Assembly: GCA_964639445.1 (NCBI GenBank) | Contig: CAZXDA010000012.1 | Location: 1-17,775 of the forward strand | Direction of reading: 5' to 3' | Source: 2-01-FULL-49-22 sp964639445 | GTDB lineage: Bacteria > Patescibacteriota > Saccharimonadia > Saccharimonadales > UBA10212 | Length of the DNA: 17,775 bases | Shown here: piece after piece, positions 1 through 6,701 of the stretch | Position numbering within the stretch: position 1 is the stretch's first letter | Layout: each line of letters starts with the position of its first letter | Made by a program: the position numbers and the translations under genes | Notes under the pieces: model-generated | What the model saw: the letters and a program-made list of their open reading frames with translations, nothing else | What the model was told of the DNA's origin: nothing | Database searches by the model: none

Positions 1-6
1 GTATAA

Positions 7-93
7 GGCGCAGTGATGGAACTGGTAGACATGCGGGACTCAAAATCCCGTGCTAGCAATAGCGTGTCGGTTCGACTCCGACCTGCGCCACCA
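7..93 (+). tRNA. tRNA-Leu (anticodon CAA)
   Basis: Class II tRNA that reads UUG codons. The acceptor stem GGCGCAG (7-13) pairs exactly with CTGCGCC (83-89), followed by discriminator A90 and an encoded CCA at 91-93. The D-arm has the leucine-type TGG..GGTAGACA pattern. The anticodon stem CGGGA/TCCCG closes the loop CTCAAAA, giving CAA at positions 34-36. A long variable arm (GCT/AGC stem) and the T-arm GTCGG-TTCGACT-CCGAC follow. The CCA end directly touches the stop codon of the convergent gene, leaving no intergenic base. Confidence 0.96.
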
Positions 94-891
94 TTATTTT
101 CGATATTCAAAAACAGCTGTTGTTAAAGATCCGAATGGTTTTTGCGGATTCTGCCGCCACCAGACGCTGGCATAGGCGGCTAGTTCGGTTTGCCAGTCAT
201 TTTCTTTTTTCGAAGGCGTGGTGCTTACTTGTCCGCCAGATGCAATGATGTAATTATCGACGTGTTTTGTGACAAAGGCTGTTGGTGCGCTGTTTGTCCA
301 ATCTGCCAGTACTGTAACCAACCCGTGCAAATTCATACTATGTAAAATCGGTGTGCCTGGCCGATTGCCCTTAGCCAACTTCTGTAACCTGTCTAGAGTG
401 GACGTTATAATTAAATTATAACGTGAAAGGAGAAGGCTGTTTGGCTGCAGAAAGTAATCAACTGAATCGCCGGCAAAATTTATTTGTCCTTCGTATTTTT
501 TGGCAAAACTTTCCAGCAAAATTGCAGTCTCGGAATTGCGGCCAAAATCGCCAGCTAGTAACACGCTGTCTGCCCACTTGGCGTTCTCCATAAATAAATC
601 TAGTGCCCTACGGGCAAAACTTCCACTGGGAGTGCTCGGAGCAAATTCGGCTTCGGTAAAACTGGCGCCAAGAGTTTTCTTTAATGAGTCGGGTAAAAGC
701 ACACGTGTCGTGCCGATGCCGGCCGCTGTGGCCGCGGCGTACGCCGCGGCCACAGCCGAAAACCCGTGCAAATTTCCGCCAATAATTAACAGTTTCCCGG
801 CTTGACGTTTGTTCTCAGGCCGGCTCCATAACAGATCCGCAAACAGCGGCTTATCAATCGACTGTCGCAACCAGTTCGCTTCATTCTTCAT
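94..891 (-). CDS. Degenerate NAD(P)H-hydrate dehydratase-like (ribokinase-fold) protein
   Basis: 265 aa. I recognise the YjeF C-terminal/YxkO ribokinase-like fold. An early glycine-rich strand-turn reads GKLLIIGGN (32-40), followed by an Ala-rich helix (46-57). A GDFGRNSET segment (114-122) corresponds to the family's GPGLG region, and NFAGDSVDYF (138-147) to its LDADAL strand. Family enzymes repair hydrated NADH/NADPH using ATP or ADP. Two hallmark motifs are not seen here: the HPGE-type segment after the ILTP strand (here TSTLDRL, 163-169) and the GTGD loop with the catalytic Asp. The protein may therefore be catalytically inactive or altered. It follows xth by 21 nt, probably as one transcript, with no obvious SD (ACAAATG). 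Residues 46-56 are encoded by a perfect 32-bp palindrome. Fold assignment is moderately secure; function is open. Confidence 0.6.
   Translation of the reverse strand: MKNEANWLRQSIDKPLFADLLWSRPENKRQAGKLLIIGGNLHGFSAVAAAYAAATAAGIGTTRVLLPDSLKKTLGASFTEAEFAPSTPSGSFARRALDLFMENAKWADSVLLAGDFGRNSETAILLESFAKKYEGQINFAGDSVDYFLQPNSLLLSRYNLIITSTLDRLQKLAKGNRPGTPILHSMNLHGLVTVLADWTNSAPTAFVTKHVDNYIIASGGQVSTTPSKKENDWQTELAAYASVWWRQNPQKPFGSLTTAVFEYRK
725..756. repeat. Perfect 32-bp palindrome inside a coding sequence
   Basis: Arms 725-740 and 741-756 are exact reverse complements with no spacer; the half-site ends GGCCGCGGCGT. It encodes an Ala-rich stretch with a central Tyr (residues 46-56) of the dehydratase-like protein. 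It is markedly GC-richer than its surroundings. Confidence 0.9.
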
Positions 892-909
892 TTGTCATTC
901 TGTATTCTC

Positions 910-933
910 AGCCTAGAGCTCGAGCTCTAGGCT
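910..933. repeat. Perfect 24-bp palindrome over the xth stop codon
   Basis: AGCCTAGAGCTC (910-921) is followed without spacer by its exact reverse complement (922-933). The xth stop TAG (913-915 on the minus strand) lies inside it, and it occupies much of the gap before the next gene. There is no U-tract, so it is not a classical intrinsic terminator; it could be an mRNA 3'-end stabiliser or a REP-like element. Confidence 0.85.
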
Positions 934-1710
934 TATCGGGGCGTGGTCACTGCCCATGACGTCTTTATGAATTTCAGCGGTTTTGATTTTGCTCCTGAGC
1001 ATAGCTGATGCCATAAAATAATCTATCCGCCAACCGACATTTCGTTCCCGCGCATTTGCCCAATGTGTCCACCAGGTGTAATAGCCGGGCCCTTTATGAA
1101 ACAGGCGAAACGTGTCAATAAAGCCGGCATCCAGCATCTTTTGAAATCCTTCGCGTTCTTCGTCCGTAAAGCCTTTTTTGCCGCGATTTTCCTTTGGCCT
1201 GGCTAAATCATCCTCGCCGTAAGCCACATTTAAATCGCCGCAAAAAATAACCGGTTTTTGCTTTTCTAGCTCCTTAACATATGCCAAAAAAGCCGGGTCC
1301 CAGTGCTTGTATTTCAGAGGCAGCCGACTCAAGTCGTCTTTGGCATTTATGGTATAGACGCTGATTACCCAGAATTTATCAAATTCGGCTGCTATTACCC
1401 TGCCCTCGTTAGCCGAATCGCGCGTTTTATCATCAATAAAATTGTATTTTTTGGCAAAACTTTCCGGAAAACCGCTAACAACTCTTTTGGGTTTGATTTT
1501 GCTAAAAATAGCTGTCCCTGAATAACCGGCTTTGTGTGCGGAGTTCCAGTATTCCTCATAGCCTGTAAAATCAATCTCGGCTTGTCCTTGCTGGGCTTTA
1601 GTTTCTTGCAGGCAGACGATATCCGGCTTATGTTTAGCCATGAATTCCTGCAGCGCGCCTTTTCTAATAACTGCCCGAATACCATTGACATTCCACGAAT
1701 AAATCTTCAT
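913..1710 (-). CDS. xth: Exodeoxyribonuclease III / AP endonuclease
   Basis: 265 aa, normal length for the ExoIII/ExoA family, covering the whole endonuclease/exonuclease/phosphatase fold. It cleaves the backbone 5' to abasic sites and removes blocked 3' ends during cytoplasmic base-excision repair. Catalytic motifs are all present: NVNG with N7, LQETK with metal-binding E36, Y119 in SVYT, GDLN with D159 and N161, RIDYF with D230, and the C-terminal GSDHAP with D255 and H256. A TACAAT hexamer sits 8 nt upstream of the ATG and there is no SD, consistent with a leaderless mRNA. The stop codon is embedded in a 24-bp palindrome, and the dehydratase-like gene follows 21 nt later. smpB lies upstream on the same strand across a 125-bp gap. 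Confidence 0.95.
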   Translation of the reverse strand: MKIYSWNVNGIRAVIRKGALQEFMAKHKPDIVCLQETKAQQGQAEIDFTGYEEYWNSAHKAGYSGTAIFSKIKPKRVVSGFPESFAKKYNFIDDKTRDSANEGRVIAAEFDKFWVISVYTINAKDDLSRLPLKYKHWDPAFLAYVKELEKQKPVIFCGDLNVAYGEDDLARPKENRGKKGFTDEEREGFQKMLDAGFIDTFRLFHKGPGYYTWWTHWANARERNVGWRIDYFMASAMLRSKIKTAEIHKDVMGSDHAPISLELEL

Positions 1711-1718
1711 TTTAATTC

Positions 1719-1724
1719 ATTGTA
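1719..1724 (-). promoter_or_regulatory. Candidate -10 element of xth
   Basis: TACAAT on the minus strand, 8 nt before the ATG. Transcription would start at or next to the start codon. No convincing -35 is seen at 16-18 bp. Confidence 0.5.
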
Positions 1725-1788
1725 CCAAGTTTGAGCGAAGCCAAGACCTCCAAACAAACTCAAATATACCCCAAGTGGAGCCGGGCCA

Positions 1789-1839
1789 GTAGGCTGTGGA
1801 GATGCGATAATGGTGTCAGCTGCAGCTCAGACAGCCTAC
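1789..1839. repeat. Inverted repeat after and overlapping the smpB stop
   Basis: GTAGGCTGT (1789-1797) and ACAGCCTAC (1831-1839) are exact inverted arms around a 33-nt loop that itself contains the palindrome AGCTGCAGCT (1818-1827). The outer arm covers the smpB TAG stop (1836-1838). The 125-bp smpB-xth gap otherwise shows no gene; there is no tmRNA end (no TTCGA T-arm or CCA) in it. Confidence 0.7.
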
Positions 1840-2315
1840 CGTCCGCGCGTGAACGGTTTGTTTGGTAGGTTTTGGCGAGCGATGTCGCGTTCCTGTTGGC
1901 GGCGTTTGATGGTTTCGCGCTTATCATAACGCTTTTTGCCACGGCCAACGGCAATTCGCAGCTTAATATATCGCTCACCCGTTAAAAGTTCGGTAGGTAC
2001 AATGGTATTCCCCTGTTTTTTAGCTTCAATCAATCTTTCTATTTCTCTGCGTTTGGCTAAAAGTTTACGGCTTCTGGTTTGGGTATCATCCGGAATATGC
2101 ACGCCTCTGGCACCAGTAATTTGAGTATTTATTAACCACAGCTCATTGTCTTTGATAGCCACATAAGCCCCGCGCAATATACCATGCCCCATGCGCAAAG
2201 CTTTGGTTTCGGCGCCTGTCAGCTGCAGACCAACAACTAAACTCTCACCGAGCTCATAATCATATTTAGCTCGGCGGTTTATAATTTTTCGGCTGAGTTG
2301 CTTTTTTTTTGCCAT
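1836..2315 (-). CDS. smpB: SsrA-binding protein SmpB
   Basis: 159 aa, typical length. SmpB binds tmRNA and delivers it to stalled ribosomes for trans-translation. Sequence evidence: the N-terminal INRRAKYDYEL (12-22), the strand-turn LTGAETKALR (32-41), the RKLLAKRREIERLI stretch (83-96) and the C-terminal signature GKKRYDKRETIK (126-137) followed by a basic tail ending in RGR, all in the family order. The start is the ATG before MAKKKQ; codons 2-5 contain a run of nine A. A TATACT -10-like hexamer lies 6 nt upstream, with no SD, suggesting a leaderless mRNA. ssrA is not in this window. Confidence 0.96.
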   Translation of the reverse strand: MAKKKQLSRKIINRRAKYDYELGESLVVGLQLTGAETKALRMGHGILRGAYVAIKDNELWLINTQITGARGVHIPDDTQTRSRKLLAKRREIERLIEAKKQGNTIVPTELLTGERYIKLRIAVGRGKKRYDKRETIKRRQQERDIARQNLPNKPFTRGR

Positions 2316-2321
2316 GCTTCA

Positions 2322-2340
2322 AGTATAGCCCCTGGGGCTA
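2322..2340 (-). promoter_or_regulatory. smpB promoter -10 with overlapping palindrome
   Basis: TATACT (minus strand, 2322-2327) lies 6 nt before the smpB ATG. The near-perfect palindrome TAGCCCC-T-GGGGCTA (2326-2340) overlaps its upstream edge and fills the -10/-35 spacer, where an operator would sit. The region at -35 (TTAGAT) matches the consensus poorly. Confidence 0.45.
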
Positions 2341-2366
2341 CATTATCTAAGTTATGTTTACTGACA

Positions 2367-2393
2367 GTATGTTATAATTTTATTATAACATAC
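2367..2393. repeat. AT-rich stem-loop between the GH-like gene and smpB
   Basis: A 12-bp perfect stem, GTATGTTATAAT (2367-2378) with its complement (2382-2393), and a 3-nt TTT loop. It lies 21 bp beyond the stop of the GH-like gene and upstream of smpB. It may act as a weak terminator or regulatory site. There is no U-run after it. Confidence 0.65.
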
Positions 2394-2413
2394 AGAATAA
2401 GAACCACCTGGCT

Positions 2414-3520
2414 TTAGTTGTTTGATGCTTGTAGGGTCTTGTTGTCTTGGCTGGCCTGCTGGACGGCTTGCTTAACTACGTTCCATACACTATCATCTCC
2501 CTTTGCTGTTTTCAGCCAATACCACCATTCTGCTCCCCATAGGTCAATCGTGCGTATACCAGTATCTTTGGCATATTTGATTCGGGCTTGGAGCCTGTTA
2601 GCATTCAAAGACTTAAATTGTTCTTGAACAGAAACTTCGGTTATTTGTTTTACATTTGGCGCCCATGGTTCGGCCTGAAGTTCATGAATTATCATTTTGC
2701 GCCCGCTCCAAATTTCCTCACTGCCGGCAAGAGCTGAATAGAACCACGGCGGCAGCGGGTATTCGAAATAACGGTGAGTAAAAGCGGCATCCCATACCCT
2801 TTTATAGATCGAGATAGCGTAAATATCTGGTGTCGGTTGCTGTACAGGGATGCCAATCCAGTTATTGCTTCTGCTTATGACTACAGGATGATCGGGATCC
2901 CATTGTTTGACCTGTTTATATTCATAGACTAAGCGGTCGCGGTTAAAATCTTTACACTCGCCGAAGACTTTCATAAAGAATTCGTTTTCCAGCTCATAAT
3001 CATCTAACGCCGGGTTGGTTTTATACCTATCAACAACCGCCTGTATGTATTTATAGAGCTGCGGTTCCCAAGCGGTTTTGTTCTTCGGGCCAATGTTTAC
3101 CCAGCTTGGCTCATGGCACTCCGGCCAACGCGGCTGGCGCAGGCCAATTGCCAAGCTGACCCTGGCGCCGTACTTATTGGCCAGCGCGAACTGCCAGTCA
3201 AGTGCTGAGAAGTCATAAACACCTGGTTGCTTTTCAATGTCACTCCAGTAACTCACCAGCCGTATTTGCTTGATATTTAAATCGGATAATATAGCTTCCA
3301 GCGTCTGTTTGGAATCGAGCCCAAAACTTTCGGCATAATCCGGTATAAAACTGGTCCCAAGCACCAACGGTTCGGAGCTGTGTTTATGGATATACCATTC
3401 GGCTACACCATAGAGCCCAGCTGTTATGAGCAAGACTACAGCGATTATTATTGTTAAAATCTTTCGCCATAATCCGCCAGGCCAGATGTACGAGGTGTAT
3501 CTCCTTAATTTTTTAGCCAT
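2414..3520 (-). CDS. Membrane-anchored glycoside-hydrolase-like protein (clan GH-A type TIM barrel)
   Basis: 368 aa. A short basic N-terminus precedes one hydrophobic helix (about 20-42), predicting an N-in signal anchor with the rest outside the cell. The exterior part reads like a (beta/alpha)8 hydrolase: LNIKQIRLVSYW (81-92) resembles the barrel strand 2 region, YELENEFF (175-182) offers a strand-4 NE pair with E180 as candidate acid/base, and IIHELQAEPW (277-286) offers a strand-7 nucleophile, E280 or E284. WGAEWWYW near the C-terminus fits strand 8. Family and substrate cannot be assigned from sequence alone. It is divergent, across 30 bp, from a GT2-GT2-GtrA operon, so it may trim or remodel that pathway's glycan. 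A TATAAG -10-like hexamer is 11 nt upstream of the ATG. Confidence 0.65.
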   Translation of the reverse strand: MAKKLRRYTSYIWPGGLWRKILTIIIAVVLLITAGLYGVAEWYIHKHSSEPLVLGTSFIPDYAESFGLDSKQTLEAILSDLNIKQIRLVSYWSDIEKQPGVYDFSALDWQFALANKYGARVSLAIGLRQPRWPECHEPSWVNIGPKNKTAWEPQLYKYIQAVVDRYKTNPALDDYELENEFFMKVFGECKDFNRDRLVYEYKQVKQWDPDHPVVISRSNNWIGIPVQQPTPDIYAISIYKRVWDAAFTHRYFEYPLPPWFYSALAGSEEIWSGRKMIIHELQAEPWAPNVKQITEVSVQEQFKSLNANRLQARIKYAKDTGIRTIDLWGAEWWYWLKTAKGDDSVWNVVKQAVQQASQDNKTLQASNN

Positions 3521-3550
3521 AAGCTGCTATCCTTATACCTGCAATATCCG
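3521..3550. promoter_or_regulatory. Compact divergent promoter region
   Basis: Only 30 bp separate two divergent start codons. The shared TTATA core gives a minus-strand TATAAG (3532-3537) and an overlapping plus-strand TTATAC (3534-3539), each 11 nt from its start codon. Any -35 elements would have to lie within the opposite gene. No SD is visible for either gene. Confidence 0.4.
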
Positions 3551-4399
3551 ATGAAGAATTCTAAAACGTTAACGCTTAGTATAGTTATACCAGTCTATAA
3601 CGAAGAGCGCTACCTAAAGGCCTGTCTGGATTCCATTAAAAAGCAATCGGTTCAACCCAATGAGGTTATTGTGGTCGATAACAACTCCCAAGATTCTTCC
3701 GTTCAAATAGCCCGCTGCTACCGCAAGATAAAAATGCTACATGAACCTAAACAAGGCGTTTTTTATGCCAGCCAACGTGGTTTTTCGGCTGCCCGCTCAG
3801 ATGTAATCGCCCGTATTGATGCCGACAGCCTGTTGCCGACATATTGGGTGGAGCGTGTAATTTCTGATTTTTCAGACAATGAATCTCTAGCTGCGACTAC
3901 TGGCCCAGTAACCTATTACGACATGCCCTTGCCGCGACACAACTGGTGGTTTAATCATATTATGTGCGCTTTTACATATAAATACTCGCCTACCACACCA
4001 TTTCTTTGTGGCTCTAACATGGCGGTTCGACGCAGAGATTGGCAAGGACTTTTTAAAGACCTCTGTACAGATCGCCACATTCACGAGGATATTGATATGG
4101 CCATTCATTTTTACCTTGCCGGTCAGAAAATCAAATACAACAAACTGTTGTTAGCTGGCGCTTCGGGTAGGCGCTATAATGATACCCTCCGTGATTTTAT
4201 AGGCTACTTAAAAATGTTCCCCAGCTCTTACCACCAGCATGATCTGTATGGCAAAGCTGTTTTTCCGGCTCTTTTTATGTGGACTTTGGGGTATATTCTC
4301 ATCCATCCCTGGCTTAATTTGTGGTATATGCTTCACGAGCGTTTTTATATTGAGTATCCCCAAACTCGCGAAGCCCGCAAAAACCCAATGGCAAGTTAG
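3551..4399 (+). CDS. GT2 family glycosyltransferase with C-terminal membrane segment
   Basis: 282 aa. GT-A fold: SIVIPVYNEERYL (10-22) starts the nucleotide-sugar site, VVDNNSQDSS (41-50) follows, the metal-binding DxD is D90-A-D92 in RIDADSLLP, and HEDID (178-182) supplies the later acidic catalytic motif. A hydrophobic segment near 236-260 suggests membrane association, so it probably glycosylates a lipid-linked acceptor at the inner face. The donor and acceptor cannot be read from sequence. It is first of three co-oriented genes; the next start codon lies 2 nt after its TAG stop. No SD precedes the ATG. Confidence 0.9.
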   Translation: MKNSKTLTLSIVIPVYNEERYLKACLDSIKKQSVQPNEVIVVDNNSQDSSVQIARCYRKIKMLHEPKQGVFYASQRGFSAARSDVIARIDADSLLPTYWVERVISDFSDNESLAATTGPVTYYDMPLPRHNWWFNHIMCAFTYKYSPTTPFLCGSNMAVRRRDWQGLFKDLCTDRHIHEDIDMAIHFYLAGQKIKYNKLLLAGASGRRYNDTLRDFIGYLKMFPSSYHQHDLYGKAVFPALFMWTLGYILIHPWLNLWYMLHERFYIEYPQTREARKNPMAS

Positions 4400-4401
4400 C
4401 T

Positions 4402-5136
4402 ATGACCGCTTCAACCCCAGTTGTGTCAGTAATTATACCGGCATATAACGAAGCCACTTACATTGATCGTTTACTCGGGGCATTAGCCCGCCAAAATTTC
4501 AAAAAATTCGAGGTTATTGTTTCAGATGCGCAATCCAAAGATGGTACAGAAGAAGTTGTAAAAAATTTTGAAGACGAGCTGAACATCAAATTTGTCGAAT
4601 CACCACCCAAAGGCCCCGGTGCTGGTCGTAACTTTGGTGCTAAATATGCTAGTAGTGAATGGCTGCTGTTTTTAGATGCCGACGACGACTTTGATGACCC
4701 AAATTTTATTAACACTTTACTTACAGAGACGGAAAAACATGGCTGGAAGACTTCATCCGCTAAGATGAAAATGCGCGGCCAACGTCGGCTATCTTTTCTT
4801 TATAACTACCAAAAACTTCTGTCGCATACCAAACGGCCAGTTGCTTCTGGTTGGTGCATCTTTACCAAGAAAGACGTTTTTGACAGAGCTGGTAGTTTTA
4901 ACGAGCGTATTCAGTTTGGCGAGGACTATGAATATGTAAGCCGAGTGGGCGAATACGGCTTTGGATTTGTTGATAATACGTACTATTTTGTTGATCCAAG
5001 ACGTAACCAAGTAGAGGGCTGGCGTCTTATTTGGAAAGGAACCTTAAACGAAATTTATCGCCTACTTTTTGGTTACAAAAAACTCGAGCATAACCCTATT
5101 GAATATAAATTTGGAAGACACCCAAAACGACAATGA
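4402..5136 (+). CDS. GT2 family glycosyltransferase
   Basis: 244 aa, a compact GT-A enzyme without a clear membrane helix. Motifs: VSVIIPAYNEATYI (8-21), SDAQSKDGT (41-49), the PGAGRNFGAKYA loop (72-83), the DxD D92-A-D94 followed by more acidic residues, and GEDYEYVSR (173-181) as the acidic catalytic motif. It is weakly like the gene before it and may be an ancient duplicate or an unrelated family member. Start lies 2 nt after the previous stop and its TGA stop overlaps the next ATG by 4 bases (ATGA), so translation is probably coupled. Substrate unknown. Confidence 0.9.
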   Translation: MTASTPVVSVIIPAYNEATYIDRLLGALARQNFKKFEVIVSDAQSKDGTEEVVKNFEDELNIKFVESPPKGPGAGRNFGAKYASSEWLLFLDADDDFDDPNFINTLLTETEKHGWKTSSAKMKMRGQRRLSFLYNYQKLLSHTKRPVASGWCIFTKKDVFDRAGSFNERIQFGEDYEYVSRVGEYGFGFVDNTYYFVDPRRNQVEGWRLIWKGTLNEIYRLLFGYKKLEHNPIEYKFGRHPKRQ

Positions 5137-5558
5137 AATTTTACGAGACTCGCCGCAAATTGGTCATCCAGTTTTTGGAATATATGGTTGGCGGCGGCGT
5201 TTACTTTTGGAGTGGCTACGTGGTTTTCGCTATTTGCTATTCCGTCTTTGGCTGGGATTGGCTATGGGCTAAAGTTTTGGCAGATTTAATAGGCTGGAAC
5301 CTAAACTTCTTTATCCAGCGTTATTGGGCATTTAATGATCCGCGCCTAGCTCATAAAACTATCCAAATCTCCGGCCGCTACATTGCAATCACAGCTGTTA
5401 ATTTTGTAATCGATTATCTGATGATTTGGGGGCTAAAGTCTGTTGGTGTCACGCCTTACTTGGGCTTCTTTGTTACATCTGGTTTCTTCACCGTCTGGAA
5501 CTATCTCTGGTACAAATTCTGGGTGTTTAACCCGAGTCAAAAGCGGATTATTGGCTAG
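5133..5558 (+). CDS. GtrA-like four-helix membrane protein
   Basis: 141 aa, the usual size for the GtrA/PF04138 family. Four hydrophobic segments at about 13-38, 43-62, 80-100 and 107-126. Family features are the conserved WNLNFFIQRYWAF (55-67) after TM2 and the closing FTVWNYLWYKFWVF (119-132). GtrA-type proteins are thought to help move polyprenyl-phosphate-linked sugars across the membrane. Its ATG overlaps the stop of the GT2 gene by 4 nt, which supports a pathway where GT2 enzymes make lipid-linked sugars and GtrA transfers them outward. The last 11 bp overlap the tail of the convergent thermonuclease gene. Confidence 0.88.
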   Translation: MKFYETRRKLVIQFLEYMVGGGVYFWSGYVVFAICYSVFGWDWLWAKVLADLIGWNLNFFIQRYWAFNDPRLAHKTIQISGRYIAITAVNFVIDYLMIWGLKSVGVTPYLGFFVTSGFFTVWNYLWYKFWVFNPSQKRIIG

Positions 5559-6129
5559 CTGGATTGGTTTGTTCGATGCCGTTTGATTTGACGGTAACCC
5601 GGCAAGCGGACCATAAGCCCTTGGCGGCTGCTTTGGCAGTAGCTTCATCATTCCTAAATTCAACAGCTTTCAAAAATGGAAATTGCGCATAGGCAAAGCC
5701 GTAGCCTTCGGAAACAATTTTGGATTCTATTAGCGTTCCGTTAGGCAAAAATACATAACGCAGTAGGCGGCCATAGCGATCACGATTGGTATCCAGCGGG
5801 TCAGCTTGCAGCCGGACCTTATTTTTACCAATGAGATTCTTTGTGTAGTCGGAAGCTTGAGGGCCATAGCACTGAACTGGTGTATCGGGTTTGTGCGTTT
5901 CTGGCGTATCTACACCTATCATCCGTACTGTCTCTACTGTCCCGTTCATATTAACGGCGATCGTATCGCCATCAACGAAATGATTTATAGAATAAAGTCC
6001 CGGCTGGTTTGTCTCAATTACATTCTTGCGGCCGGTAAAGACCAAGATTAAGAGTACGGCTAGAACAATTAGCGCAATAAGGACAAACCACCAAAATAAT
6101 AATCGCCGGTTTCTGGATCTACCCTCCAT
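5548..6129 (-). CDS. Membrane-anchored thermonuclease (staphylococcal nuclease-like)
   Basis: 193 aa. A basic N-terminus and one hydrophobic helix (11-31) predict an anchor that places the nuclease domain outside the cell. The SNase domain has all expected residues: D53-G-D55 (equivalent to D19/D21 of the staphylococcal enzyme), R69, D74 and E77 in GVDTPETHK, and R121 in DRYGR. The family degrades DNA and RNA with Ca2+. In a small-genome organism a surface nuclease could supply nucleotides by salvage (inference). It is the last of three minus-strand genes, starting 1 nt after the TGA of the adenosyltransferase gene. Its end overlaps the convergent gtrA-like gene by 11 bp. Confidence 0.93.
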   Translation of the reverse strand: MEGRSRNRRLLFWWFVLIALIVLAVLLILVFTGRKNVIETNQPGLYSINHFVDGDTIAVNMNGTVETVRMIGVDTPETHKPDTPVQCYGPQASDYTKNLIGKNKVRLQADPLDTNRDRYGRLLRYVFLPNGTLIESKIVSEGYGFAYAQFPFLKAVEFRNDEATAKAAAKGLWSACRVTVKSNGIEQTNPASQ

Positions 6130-6130
6130 T

Positions 6131-6700
6131 TCAATAATCTATGCCCTTATTGGCCAAATATCTATCGTCGAAGTGGTGTCGTAGTTTGGTCATGCTGGTG
6201 GCTATGTCTACACTGTCTAGTAACCCTTTCGGGAAATTACGGCCGGTAAGGCATAAACTGGTTTTGGATGCTCGCTTGTTTATTAATTTTTTTAGACTAT
6301 TCTTCGGTAACAAGCCTTCGAAAGCGGCATTATTAATCTCGTCGCATATAACCAAGTCGTACTTTCCGCCCGATACAGCTCTTAGAGCTACATCAAAAGT
6401 CTCTTTGGCGGCCTTTTGATGTTGAGCTTTGCCTACACCTTTAGCGCTTAATGAGCCCAAGTTGTAAAATCCCTTGCCGCCCTTATAAAAAAGTAGTTTT
6501 TTACCAAAGACAGGTTCAATTTTTTTAATAAATTCATGTTCTCCGACATCCCAGTGCTTGATGAACTGGATGAATGCTACCCGCCAACCATTACCTAGCG
6601 CCCGCGCTAATAGACCTACAGCCGCACTGGTCTTGCCCTTCCCCTCACCGGTGTAAACCACCACCACCGATTCCTTGATCTTATAATCCTCGAACGCCAC
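6131..6700 (-). CDS. Corrinoid adenosyltransferase (CobA/CobO/BtuR type)
   Basis: 189 aa, the usual CobO length. It transfers the adenosyl group of ATP to reduced corrinoid, producing adenosylcobalamin. Evidence: the P-loop GEGKGKTS (18-25), the IQFIKHW motif (44-50), Walker B DLVICDE (115-121), the LTGR loop (151-154) and the C-terminal RHHFDDRYLANKGIDY, the family's usual ending. The start is GTG at 6700, with AAGGA 7 nt upstream. The upstream gene's TAA stop is 1 nt before it, and the thermonuclease starts 1 nt after its TGA, so the three genes form one operon. No cobalamin biosynthesis gene is nearby, which suggests salvage. Established knowledge is the family; B12 use here is inference. 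Confidence 0.93.
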   Translation of the reverse strand: MAFEDYKIKESVVVVYTGEGKGKTSAAVGLLARALGNGWRVAFIQFIKHWDVGEHEFIKKIEPVFGKKLLFYKGGKGFYNLGSLSAKGVGKAQHQKAAKETFDVALRAVSGGKYDLVICDEINNAAFEGLLPKNSLKKLINKRASKTSLCLTGRNFPKGLLDSVDIATSMTKLRHHFDDRYLANKGIDY

Positions 6701-6701
6701 T

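Noticed and set aside
500..805. 101-aa plus-strand frame
   Set aside because: Antisense to the dehydratase-like gene; Ala-rich in both directions because of the palindrome, with no promoter, SD or recognisable domain.
1711..1835. tmRNA (ssrA) beside smpB
   Set aside because: The gap is only 125 bp and holds no T-arm, CCA end or tag-reading frame.
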